NCBI RefSeq assembly: GCF_009846525.1
Contig: NZ_CP024621.1
Coordinates: 1,116,001-1,180,000 of the forward strand
Direction: 5' to 3'
DNA from: Halomonas meridiana
Lineage (GTDB): Bacteria > Pseudomonadota > Gammaproteobacteria > Pseudomonadales > Halomonadaceae
Length of the DNA: 64,000 nt
Shown: positions 17,664-25,755 of the stretch, piece by piece
How the letters are laid out: every line of letters begins with the position of its first letter
Numbering within the stretch: the first letter of the stretch is position 1
Made by a program: the position numbers and the translations under genes
Notes under the pieces: generated by a model
Told to the model about the DNA's origin: nothing
Databases searched by the model: none
The model's input: only the letters and a program-made list of their open reading frames with translations

Positions 17664-18532
17664 TTAACCGCGGCTTATTGTCGTCCCTAGCAGGTGCTGT
17701 GCCCCGGGTACCAACCAAACGGGGTCAAGGCGCGTATTGGCGGCCTCGACGCACAAAAAGTGTTTGGCGGCGTCGGCGGGCGTGTCGCTGGGCAGGCCGC
17801 TATCCGGGTGCCAGACCACCGTGGAGTCGCTGGACTGCTTGCCGATGCGCAGTGTGCGCTGACCGTCGTTGAGCAGCACCGCTTCATTGGTGTGATAAAT
17901 ACGGTCGACGGGGCCACGAATCGCCAGCGTGCCCTGTTGCTCAGATTCCGCAAAGTCACGCAGCTTATCCAAATAGCGCGCACCCGCGAGGCCCTCTAAG
18001 CGGCATTGATGCGTCTCATTAACGGCCAGGTAGGTATGCAGTGCGCCGCTGGTTTTGATCGGGGCATCACCAATGTTTTCGCTGATGATCTCAACGTTTA
18101 GCCGCTGGGCGTTGGCTTGAATGACCACACGGGCGGTGAGCTGGCTATGTAAGCGCTCTTCCGGTGACAGGTGCACTTCGATGCCTTCGGCGTGGTCGTC
18201 AACGGCGTCCAGACGCCACATGGCGTGGCGGGCAAGCCCATGGAAGGGGCCGTTACGCTCAGGGCTCTCATCGGCGTAGCGCTCGTCGGCAAACCAGGGC
18301 CAGCAGAGCGGGATGCCGCCACGGATCGCGCCCGGCAGCGCCTGCGGCGTTGGCGTCACCCACAGCCAGCCGGTGTCGTCTGCTGGCTGGAAGTGCAGCA
18401 CTTGAGCGCCCTGTAGGCTGATCGCCATTTCCCCCAGGCCATGTTGAAGAGCGCGACGTCACGGCCTTCCCAATGGGCCCGTTGATGGCCATCAACGTGG
18501 CTAAGTAGCTGTTTAAGGGAGTCGGGAATCAT
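17664..18532 (-). CDS. yeaD: D-hexose-6-phosphate mutarotase (YeaD), apparent single-base frameshift near the N-terminus
   Basis: Residues downstream of 18428 in the minus direction (AISLQGAQVLHFQP, IRGGIPLCWPWFADE, PFHGLARHAMW, HTYLAVNE) match aldose-1-epimerase-like YeaD, which interconverts anomers of glucose-6-phosphate and related sugars. The clean frame from ATG 18428 gives 254 residues and lacks the family N-terminus. That missing part is present in another frame: an ATG at 18532 with an AAGGA ribosome site begins MIPDSLKQLLSHVDG and runs to NMAWG before losing frame in a run of five C at 18431-18435 (plus strand). One extra C would join the two parts as NMAWGEMAIS and give 289 residues, the usual YeaD length. 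Either a sequencing error or a real recent mutation; coordinates here span both parts. Confidence 0.82.
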
Positions 18533-18661
18533 AAGGGAATCCTTGTGGGCAAAGGCAACAAATGGGCAGAACAGTAGCGCCGTGTGCTATGGTAGGACAA
18601 GCATAGGTGGAAGAATAGTTTGAAGGTAAAACCCCAAGCTGAGTGAAACCAAGGAGGTAGT

Positions 18662-18904
18662 ATGGGCTTTATTGCGTGGTTAATCATTGGTGGTTTAGCT
18701 GGCTGGATCGCTGGCAACATCATGCGTGGCGGCGGTTTTGGCGTACTCGGTAACATCGGTGTGGGGGTGGTCGGCGCCCTCGTAGGTGGCTTCCTGTTTA
18801 GTCTGCTGGGGCTGCAGGCGGGCGGCTTCATCGGTTCGCTGGTGACGGCGACCGTGGGGGCGGTGGTCTTGTTATGGGTGATCAGTAAAGTCAAAAGCGC
18901 TTAG
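18662..18904 (+). CDS. GlsB/YeaQ/YmgE-family small membrane protein
   Basis: The 80-residue protein is almost entirely hydrophobic, with three short glycine-rich membrane segments, starting MGFIAWLIIGGLAGWIAG and containing GFGVLGNIGVGVVGALVGG. This is the transglycosylase-associated (YeaQ/YmgE/GlsB) family, usually induced by envelope or general stress. AAGGAGG lies 6 bases before the ATG. It is a single-gene unit followed by its own terminator. Confidence 0.93.
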   Translation: MGFIAWLIIGGLAGWIAGNIMRGGGFGVLGNIGVGVVGALVGGFLFSLLGLQAGGFIGSLVTATVGAVVLLWVISKVKSA

Positions 18905-18928
18905 CGCTTCTCCCCCTAAGTGGTACCC

Positions 18929-18965
18929 GCTGCCCGGCCTTTGTGCCGGGCAGCGCTGTTTTGTG
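18929..18965 (+). terminator. Terminator after the YeaQ-family gene
   Basis: A 10-bp perfect stem (GCTGCCCGGC / GCCGGGCAGC) with a 6-base loop is followed by GCTGTTTTGT. The T-run is interrupted but fits an intrinsic terminator. Confidence 0.75.
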
Positions 18966-19087
18966 CGGCTGCTATCGGTCTTGGCAATAGTTTCCGTTAC
19001 ACTATGCGTCTTTGGGCAGCCTTATCAGGCTGCTTTATTTTGTACGGTTTTCATTGATCGCTTTCTGCTTCTTGTTCGAGGTGTCTT

Positions 19088-21553
19088 TTGGTCGACGCAC
19101 TAAATACCTGGTGGGCCCAACAGCTGGTGCTGTGTGACTGGGCTTTTACACCGCACCCACTGGCGGTGGATGCGGTAGCGGCTGAACAGCGCTTGCTGCA
19201 GCTGGGTATTGCCGATCGTGGCGCGTTGGCGGATCAGCTGTTTTTTTCACTGGGCGCACCGTCAGGCAGTGCCGATCAGCTGCTGGGTGCGCTGGAGTGG
19301 GCCGCTCTGGCGGGCGCGGCGGGCTGGTTGAGCCAAGCGCAGGCGACGAACTGGGCACACCATCTCATACGACGCATCACGTCGGACTACAGCGATCAGC
19401 GAGCGTGGCTGTCGGATCTACGTCGCGCGCTGGGGGCCAAAGGTTGGGAAACCGGTGCCGACGACCGCTTCATCGACGCTTGCCAAGCGCTGTCCAACCT
19501 GGAGAGCGAGGGGGAGGGGGTGACCTGGCAGTCGCTGGATGCCGCGCTTGCCCAGCGCGACGCTCCCACATCGCTATGGCCGCAGCCCGCCGAAGCGCAG
19601 CCTTGGCGGCTAGGTGCTCTGTTTCGCCCCCTGGTGTGCTATCCGGCCAGCGCTGCCGACTGGCCCGACGCCACTCAGTGGTTGGAGCGTATCTGGCAGA
19701 TTTACGACCGTGAGCAGCTACTGGAAGTGATGCTCTGGCTAAGCGCTCAAGGTGAACGTCAGCGCTGGGATATCGAAGCCCGCGAGCTTCTGACCATGGA
19801 TCACGCGCAGCGTCAAGAGTGGCAGCGGGGGGCAGTAAACGATGCTCCCTACGCACCGGTGCTCACGACGTTCGTCAATCAGGGCGAGCCGTTGGAGTGG
19901 GCCGCCTGGGACTGGCTGCGGCTAGTGGAGCTCGCCTGGGCCGGTGCCTGCTGTGGCTGGCTAAGCCAGGCGGAAGCGGACGACCTAGCGGCCCATGCGG
20001 CTGATCTCGTGGGGCGCCGTTACCACGACTGGCACGCAGTGCTGAAAGCCTACCTGCGCGGGCAAAGCCTCTTCGAGGGCGTCGATCGGCGGGGGATGAC
20101 ACCCAGCGCCCGCCACAAGCTGTTAATGCACGCTGCCCATAGTCCCTGGAAGCACTCGCTGGCTGCACTTTTGGACGAGCCGACGCGGCAAGCCTCGCGT
20201 ACGCGTATCAAGGCCTGGCGCAACACGGCTCACCATTGGCTGCTCGCCCTGGCTGGCGTACGCGAGCCGGATGTCATGCTGCGTCAACTCAATCCCTCGG
20301 CCCCGATAGCCGAGCAGCGCCGCGCGGATGCCGCTGTTTACCTTCAGGATTCGCTTGGCCTGCATGCGGATGAAGGTCACCAGGTGCTGGCGCGCTACTG
20401 GCTTCCTGCTCAGGCGCACCACCTCAACCAGCTCGCGGCAGATGCTGTGCATGGCGTACTGCCTCCATCGCAAACGCGCTTTGGCCAGCCCACGCCTGAT
20501 GAGCTAAAACAGCGTAACGCGGTGAAAGGAGTCAGTCGTCACGCCGCCACGATTCACATGGCCGAGAAGTTTGCGTTCTACCTGCACATGGCGCTCGACA
20601 GCGGCCTGTTCGAGCGCGAACCGCTCATGCAGCACGCCAGCGCTCTGCGAAGCTGCCTGTGCCGTTTTTATGCCACGCCCAAGCGCCTGCTAGAGGCCTG
20701 GTTTGCCTGGGAGAGCTGCCTGCCCGAGCCCGAGCATGACTCGTTGATCAATGAAATCGCGTGGCATCTGGAAGACCCAGGCAGCCTGTTCCATTGGTTG
20801 GATTGGCGCCCCGATGCTTGGTGCGAGCCGGGTGAGCGGCCAACGTTGACTCACTTCACGGCGATGTCGCTGGTAGGGCCGCTGAACAGCGCGGTGTGGA
20901 GCGAGCCGCAGTTGGAAAGTCCGCGCGAGTGCGCCGACATTCGCGAATGGGTCGAGAGCCACTACCACCTGACCAGTGCCGACGACATGCAGGAATTTTT
21001 GACCTTCATGTTGGAAGCTGGGGACCGTCAGGAATATCAGATCAACTACGCGCCCTATACGCTGAACCCGGAGCGGTTGGCGGCGGAAATCGCCATATTG
21101 GAGTCCGGCGACTGCGGCGAAGAGGAGCGTCACCACTTGCTGCGTCTGCGCCGAGTGAGCACCAACGAAGATGGTTGTAATGACGTTGACATGGCCGCCT
21201 GGGATATTGCCCAACTCGTGGATCTTGCCATTGCGGCACGGCAGCTAGGTTGGCTCGACAAGCCAGCGTTTGCGAACGTGCTCGACCGCGCCTACCAGTT
21301 GGCGGCAGACCACTACGCTGGTTGGCAGGAGTATGCGGCAGGCATGTACGCCGGCTTCTCGTTTTTCATGGGCGAAACGCCTGAGCGAGAGAGTTTCTTG
21401 GCCGGGTTTCGTCAAGCGCTGGTGGCGTGGCTGTGCGGTGCGCCGGTGCTTGCCGGCCCCTGGGCGAGCCTGGATTTTCCCGGCAACAAGCCGCGCCATT
21501 TCGCGCCGCTGCATATCGATACGTTGCCCGGGGATCAGCGAATCTTACATTAG
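19088..21553 (+). CDS. Large protein with three DUF1266-like segments
   Basis: The 821-residue soluble protein has no signal peptide or membrane segment. It is rich in Trp, Ala and His. Three segments share a pattern: a Trp/Leu-rich helix, then GWLSQAQA or GWLDK, a helix, and a Tyr-x-x-W element. They lie near residues 66-118, 276-330 and 706-765; the last two also share an upstream block of the DUF1266 type (as in E. coli YbeR/YbeU). A family member normally has one such domain of about 200 residues, so this appears to be a tandem or fused form. The start is TTG with GAGG upstream. Function unknown; no partner gene is evident. Confidence 0.75.
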   Translation: MVDALNTWWAQQLVLCDWAFTPHPLAVDAVAAEQRLLQLGIADRGALADQLFFSLGAPSGSADQLLGALEWAALAGAAGWLSQAQATNWAHHLIRRITSDYSDQRAWLSDLRRALGAKGWETGADDRFIDACQALSNLESEGEGVTWQSLDAALAQRDAPTSLWPQPAEAQPWRLGALFRPLVCYPASAADWPDATQWLERIWQIYDREQLLEVMLWLSAQGERQRWDIEARELLTMDHAQRQEWQRGAVNDAPYAPVLTTFVNQGEPLEWAAWDWLRLVELAWAGACCGWLSQAEADDLAAHAADLVGRRYHDWHAVLKAYLRGQSLFEGVDRRGMTPSARHKLLMHAAHSPWKHSLAALLDEPTRQASRTRIKAWRNTAHHWLLALAGVREPDVMLRQLNPSAPIAEQRRADAAVYLQDSLGLHADEGHQVLARYWLPAQAHHLNQLAADAVHGVLPPSQTRFGQPTPDELKQRNAVKGVSRHAATIHMAEKFAFYLHMALDSGLFEREPLMQHASALRSCLCRFYATPKRLLEAWFAWESCLPEPEHDSLINEIAWHLEDPGSLFHWLDWRPDAWCEPGERPTLTHFTAMSLVGPLNSAVWSEPQLESPRECADIREWVESHYHLTSADDMQEFLTFMLEAGDRQEYQINYAPYTLNPERLAAEIAILESGDCGEEERHHLLRLRRVSTNEDGCNDVDMAAWDIAQLVDLAIAARQLGWLDKPAFANVLDRAYQLAADHYAGWQEYAAGMYAGFSFFMGETPERESFLAGFRQALVAWLCGAPVLAGPWASLDFPGNKPRHFAPLHIDTLPGDQRILH

Positions 21554-21659
21554 ACTCGCCAAGCATAGGATAACTGGCTTATAGTCCAGAGTTTGTAAAA
21601 AATGAGTTTTCTCATGCTTGGGTCTTTTCCATTTTTCATTCTGTCACGAGGTTAATCGC

Positions 21660-22295
21660 ATGGTTGCGTCGCCACACCCCGCTGTGACCGCTGTCCGTGT
21701 TGTGAGTGTTTGTGTCGTCGTTGCTTTGTTAGCTGGCTGTGCAGGCTCCGCCTCGCGCCAGGGCATGGAAGCCCCCGAGGATTATTTCTCGATGTCGCTT
21801 CCGGGCATGGAGGGAGCCGATCCTAAAATGTCGCCCGTTGACCCGATTGATGCGCATCTTCGCAGTTTGCAGACGCCACCACCAACAGTGGTGCGCCAAG
21901 CGCTGTTAGAGCAGCACCAGCGGTGGGCGGGAACGCCTTATCGCATTGGTGGCACCACCGAACGTGGTATCGACTGCTCGGCCCTGGTCAGAAACGTGTT
22001 CCGCGATACCTTTGATGTTGAGCTACCCCGTTCTACCTACGATCAAGTGCATGAGGGACGCCCGATCGACCGCCAAGAGCTGCAGGCGGGCGATCTGGTC
22101 TTCTTCCGCCCACCCGGACGCTACAACCATGTGGGCATTTACGTCGGAAATGGCTATTTCCTCCATGCGTCCACGTCGAAAGGCGTGATTATTTCCAGCT
22201 TGGACAATAGCTATTGGCGGCGCTATTACTGGCAGTCGCGTCGTGCCTTGGAGCCGACCAACCTTGCCCAGCTAAGCAGTCGCTTCCTGCCGTAA
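21660..22295 (+). CDS. NlpC/P60-family lipoprotein peptidase (Spr/MepS-like)
   Basis: The 211-residue precursor has a lipoprotein signal with lipobox LAGC, lipidated at Cys27. A linker leads to the NlpC/P60 domain: catalytic Cys106 in GIDCSALVRNVF, then the His regions YNHVGIYVGNGYFLHAST. Such enzymes cut peptide cross-links in peptidoglycan and are needed for wall growth. ATG 21660 follows ACGAGGT at a normal distance; an upstream ATG in the same frame (21618) would bury the signal peptide. The residue after Cys27 is Ala, so outer-membrane sorting is likely. Confidence 0.92.
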   Translation: MVASPHPAVTAVRVVSVCVVVALLAGCAGSASRQGMEAPEDYFSMSLPGMEGADPKMSPVDPIDAHLRSLQTPPPTVVRQALLEQHQRWAGTPYRIGGTTERGIDCSALVRNVFRDTFDVELPRSTYDQVHEGRPIDRQELQAGDLVFFRPPGRYNHVGIYVGNGYFLHASTSKGVIISSLDNSYWRRYYWQSRRALEPTNLAQLSSRFLP

Positions 22296-22332
22296 ATGCG
22301 CGCTGGCGGCGTCGGTTACTGTTGGAAAGGAC

Positions 22333-23514
22333 ATGATTGAAGCAAAAACGCGCGCCTGGTGGCGCGCGACGGCGGCTCTATGTTTAGGGTCGTTCCTGGT
22401 ATTCATCAATCTGTACGTGCCACAACCGTTGTTGCCGGGCCTCAAAGAGACCTACGGGGTGTCGACACTGGGCGTCAGTTTGCTGATGTCGGTGTCGACC
22501 CTTTCGTTGGCCCTGGCACTGCTGGTGTTTGGACCGCTCTCCGATGCGATTGGCCGTGAAGGCATCATGCGCATCACCCTTCTTTTGGCCGGCGGGCTGT
22601 CGCTTGCCCTAGCCTTTGCACCGACCTTCGAAAGTTTACTGGTACTGCGTTTGCTGCAGGGTTTCGTGCTTGGCGGCTTGCCCGCCGTGGCGATTGCCTG
22701 GATGGGCGACGAGTTCGATAAAACCGCCTTGCTGAGCGCCGTGGGGCTCTACATCGGCGCCAACTCACTAGGCGGGATCAGCGGGCGTATCGTGGGCGGT
22801 GGGGCAGCGGCGATCGGTGGGCCGACGGCGGCGTTTCTCGCGGTAGGGGCCATGACGGTCGTCGGCTGTGTGCTCTTTTGGCGGTTGCTACCCAATAGCC
22901 AAGCCTTCGTGCCTAAACGCTTTCACCTGCGCGATGCAGTGACGGATCTGTTGGGGCATCTGCGTTCCCCCGTGCTGCTCGCTGCCTATTGTTTGGGCGG
23001 TATCAACTTCCTGATTTTTATCAATCAATATAGCTACATCACCTTTCGATTGGCGGAGGCGCCGTATCAACTGGCGGCGAGCGGCCTGGGACTGATCTTT
23101 CTCACCTACCTAGGCGGTACCTTTGGCTCGACAGTGTCAGGCAAGTTGGCAGGGCGCTTTTCCCCCGCCAGCTGCATGAGTGCGGGCATCGTGATTCTCA
23201 TGCTAGGCACCGCCATTACTCTGGCGGACTCGCTGGCGCTCATCATTCTCGGTTTGACCATTAACGCTTTCGGCTTTTTCATGGCCCACTCGTTGGCGTC
23301 TAGCTGGGTGGGGCGCTATGCCCGAGGGGCGCGAGGCAGCGCCTCGGCGCTCTATTTGGTGTTTTACTACCTGGGGGCGAGCATTGGCGGTTTCTGGCTA
23401 GAGCCGTTCTGGCGTTGGTCGCAGTGGCAGGGGGTGGCCATCGGCTCATGGCTGCTGCTGAGCGTTACTCTGTTGATCTGTCTGGGGTTATGGCGCTTCG
23501 AGCGTCGTGCCTAA
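22333..23514 (+). CDS. MFS transporter (YnfM-like drug/metabolite exporter)
   Basis: The 393-residue protein has twelve predicted membrane segments. The N-terminal half shows FINLYVPQPLLPGL and the loop-2/3 motif FGPLSDAIGREGIM, the MFS signature GxLsDrxGrr. The pattern resembles the YnfM/YgaY group, proton-driven exporters of drugs or amino acids; the substrate is not known. A GGAAAGGA ribosome site precedes ATG 22333. Its last 27 bases overlap, tail to tail, the end of the nickel transporter ATPase gene on the other strand. Confidence 0.88.
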   Translation: MIEAKTRAWWRATAALCLGSFLVFINLYVPQPLLPGLKETYGVSTLGVSLLMSVSTLSLALALLVFGPLSDAIGREGIMRITLLLAGGLSLALAFAPTFESLLVLRLLQGFVLGGLPAVAIAWMGDEFDKTALLSAVGLYIGANSLGGISGRIVGGGAAAIGGPTAAFLAVGAMTVVGCVLFWRLLPNSQAFVPKRFHLRDAVTDLLGHLRSPVLLAAYCLGGINFLIFINQYSYITFRLAEAPYQLAASGLGLIFLTYLGGTFGSTVSGKLAGRFSPASCMSAGIVILMLGTAITLADSLALIILGLTINAFGFFMAHSLASSWVGRYARGARGSASALYLVFYYLGASIGGFWLEPFWRWSQWQGVAIGSWLLLSVTLLICLGLWRFERRA

Positions 23515-24114
23515 TCGGCCGTGGGCCAAGTGGTAGCGCCGGTGGCATAGCCGGTCGAGCAGCGCTGCATCATGACTGATGACGATGATGCCAAGGGCAT
23601 GGCGCTTGGCGTATCCGTCGAGTGCTTGCCAGAGCGTTAGCTGGGAGATGGGATCCAGCATGGTGGATATTTCATCGGCCACCACGTAACGCACGCCAGG
23701 GGCGAGGGCGCGCAGCACGCACACGCGCTGTAGCTGCCCGCCCGAGAGAGCATTGGGAAAGCGTGTCAGCCATTCGGGCTCGATGCCAAATGCCGCCATC
23801 AGGTCACTGGGCGGCGTCCAGGCTTCTTTGAGGATTTGACCGACCCGCCAGCGCGGATTGACCGCCAGCTCCGGCGATTGCGGCAGCCACTGCACCGGGC
23901 GTAGCCCACGTCTGGGCAGCGGCGAGCCATCTACCCACACGCTGCCTTGATGGGGCGTGAGCTGGCCTGCCAACAGCTTGCCCAGCGTCGATTTCCCTGC
24001 GCCTGAGTCGCCGCTGAGTCCGAGCCACTCTCCAGGGGCCAGGTGTAGCGAGACCTTCTCCAGTAGCGGCTGGCGTGGCGAAAAGTGAAACGATAGCTGA
24101 TGGGCGTCAAGCAA
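23488..24114 (-). CDS. nikE: Nickel ABC transporter ATP-binding protein, NikE-like
   Basis: The protein of about 208 residues has Walker A GDSGAGKSTLGKLL, signature LSGGQLQRVCVLRAL, Walker B YVVADEISTMLD and a switch His in IVISHD, all near the expected spacing for peptide/nickel ATPases. The frame is open back to 24201, but the extra 29 residues only translate the end of nikD out of frame. A TTG at 24114 preceded by GGAG at 7 bases is the best start, giving an 8-base overlap with the nikD stop. The tail common in NikE is short. Last gene of the nik operon. Confidence 0.82.
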   Translation of the reverse strand: MLDAHQLSFHFSPRQPLLEKVSLHLAPGEWLGLSGDSGAGKSTLGKLLAGQLTPHQGSVWVDGSPLPRRGLRPVQWLPQSPELAVNPRWRVGQILKEAWTPPSDLMAAFGIEPEWLTRFPNALSGGQLQRVCVLRALAPGVRYVVADEISTMLDPISQLTLWQALDGYAKRHALGIIVISHDAALLDRLCHRRYHLAHGRLGTTLEAP

Positions 24115-24928
24115 GCGTTGGCTCCATGGGCTGAGGTGGGGAGGCGTATGTGGTGAACGCGTTATCCGGTAGCGCCTGCCAGAGTGCCCGAGCATAGTCA
24201 TTCGTCAGCTGTTCGCCCTGGCCTTGGAAAGCCTGCGCAGGTGCGGTTTCCAGCGCTTGGCCTTGGCGCATAACGGTGACCTTATCAGCCACGGTGAGCG
24301 CATGGCGCAGGTCGTGGGTAATTAGCAGCACCGTTTTGTCTTCTCGCGCCAACGCCTTGAGCGCTGCCAGCACACGATCGCGCTGGATGGGGTCCAGACC
24401 CACGCTGGGTTCATCGGCAATCACCAAGCGTGCGCTGCCCGCCTGGGCCATGGCGATGAGCACTCGGCGCGCCATGCCGCCTGATAGCTCGTGGGGGTAG
24501 TGAGTCGCCGCGTGGTCGAGCTGGTAGCGGCGCAGTAGCCCATCGGCGCGCTGCTGAGCGTCAGGGCGACTGAGCCCTGCTCGTTGGGCCGCCCAGCGCA
24601 CCTGATGCTGGCTGCGGGCGAGCGGGTCAAGCGCGTTCAACGACTGAGGAATGAGCGCCAACTGATGGCCTCGCAGCCGTTTCTGGCGGGTCGGTGTCAG
24701 TTTCTCCCCCTGGAAGAACACGTCGCCGGTGACCCGTGCCGGTTGGGGCAGAAGCCCTAAAATGGCGTAGGCCAATAGGCTTTTCCCTGCCCCGGAGGCC
24801 CCCACGACAGCATGCACGTCGCCCGTTTGTAAGTGGAGTGACAGTGAGTCAATGCAGGAGGTCCACTCTCGCCGCCACCAGCGTGGGTAGTGAGGCAGCT
24901 GCACGGTCAGACGGTCGATGGTCAACAT
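24107..24928 (-). CDS. nikD: Nickel ABC transporter ATP-binding protein, NikD-like
   Basis: The 273-residue protein begins MLTIDRLTVQLPHYPRWW, has Walker A GASGAGKSLLAYAIL, the signature LSGGMARRVLIAMA, Walker B LVIADEPSVGLD and switch His in LLITHDLRHALTVAD. It pairs with NikE as the ATPase of a five-component nickel importer. The ATG at 24928 follows AAGGAGTTTGCC and sits 23 bases after nikC; the open frame to 25045 runs into nikC and is not used. Family resemblance alone would allow a dipeptide role; the NikR operator makes nickel far more likely. Confidence 0.88.
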   Translation of the reverse strand: MLTIDRLTVQLPHYPRWWRREWTSCIDSLSLHLQTGDVHAVVGASGAGKSLLAYAILGLLPQPARVTGDVFFQGEKLTPTRQKRLRGHQLALIPQSLNALDPLARSQHQVRWAAQRAGLSRPDAQQRADGLLRRYQLDHAATHYPHELSGGMARRVLIAMAQAGSARLVIADEPSVGLDPIQRDRVLAALKALAREDKTVLLITHDLRHALTVADKVTVMRQGQALETAPAQAFQGQGEQLTNDYARALWQALPDNAFTTYASPPQPMEPTLA

Positions 24929-24951
24929 GGCAAACTCCTTGGTCACAATCG

Positions 24952-25755
24952 CTAGCGCGCTAGCACTTCGCGCAGCATCGAGGCGAAGCGTCCAATCGCC
25001 AACACCATGAGCAGTAACCCCAGCCCTGGAAATACCCCCAGCCACCAGTAGCCGCCGGTCAGGTAGCGCATCGCGTCTGCGAGTAAAACGCCGATGGCGG
25101 GTTGCGTCGGGTCGAGGCCGACGCCTAAAAAGGTCAGGGCGGCCTCGTGCAAAATGGCGTGGGGAAAGAGGAGAAGCGCGCCCACGAGGCAGTGGGGTAG
25201 CACATGAGGCAGCAAATGACGGCTGATGATGAACCCTTGACCTTTACCCAGCCCCCGGGAGATGGCCACGTAGGGTGCATGGTGAACGTGGCGTAGCTCG
25301 GCTCTGAGTACGCGGGCAAGGCTCGGCCAGTGGGTCAGCGCCACGGCGATGATGACCGCCTCCGTGCCGCCGCCCAGCGCAAAGGCAATCAGTAGCAGTA
25401 GCAGCAGGTGTGGCACGCTCAATAGCGTATCGATCAGCAGGCTCACTAACGCATCCAGCAGGGGGGACAGCATGGCAAGACTGGCGAGACTCAACGCAAC
25501 CAGCGTGCCCAGCAAGGCAGCGCTCAACCCTACCTGAAAACTCAAGGCAAGCCCCGCCAGGGTTCGCGCCCAAACCTCACGCCCGAGGGCATCGGTGCCT
25601 AGCCAGTGCTCGGGGCTGGGTGGCAGCAGTCGCGCCGCGAACTGCATCCGTGTCGGGCTATCCCCGAGCCAAGCGGTGCTGCCAAGTAGCAGTAGGGCGA
25701 GCAGGGCCAGTAAAGCGGCATAGCCTGCCGCGATCAAACGCGGCTTGCTACTCAT
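24952..25755 (-). CDS. nikC: Nickel ABC transporter permease, NikC-like
   Basis: The 267-residue protein has an N-terminal membrane anchor, then the HWLGTDALGREVWART motif typical of DppC/NikC permeases, and five further membrane segments with the EAA-type loop near ISRGLGKGQGFIISRHLLPHVL. It overlaps the nikB stop by 8 bases. With NikB it makes the channel for Ni2+ or Ni-chelate passage across the inner membrane. Confidence 0.88.
   Translation of the reverse strand: MSSKPRLIAAGYAALLALLALLLLGSTAWLGDSPTRMQFAARLLPPSPEHWLGTDALGREVWARTLAGLALSFQVGLSAALLGTLVALSLASLAMLSPLLDALVSLLIDTLLSVPHLLLLLLIAFALGGGTEAVIIAVALTHWPSLARVLRAELRHVHHAPYVAISRGLGKGQGFIISRHLLPHVLPHCLVGALLLFPHAILHEAALTFLGVGLDPTQPAIGVLLADAMRYLTGGYWWLGVFPGLGLLLMVLAIGRFASMLREVLAR

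Noticed and set aside
24928-25045. N-terminal extension of nikD
   Set aside because: It runs through the end of nikC out of frame; the ATG at 24928 has a strong ribosome site.
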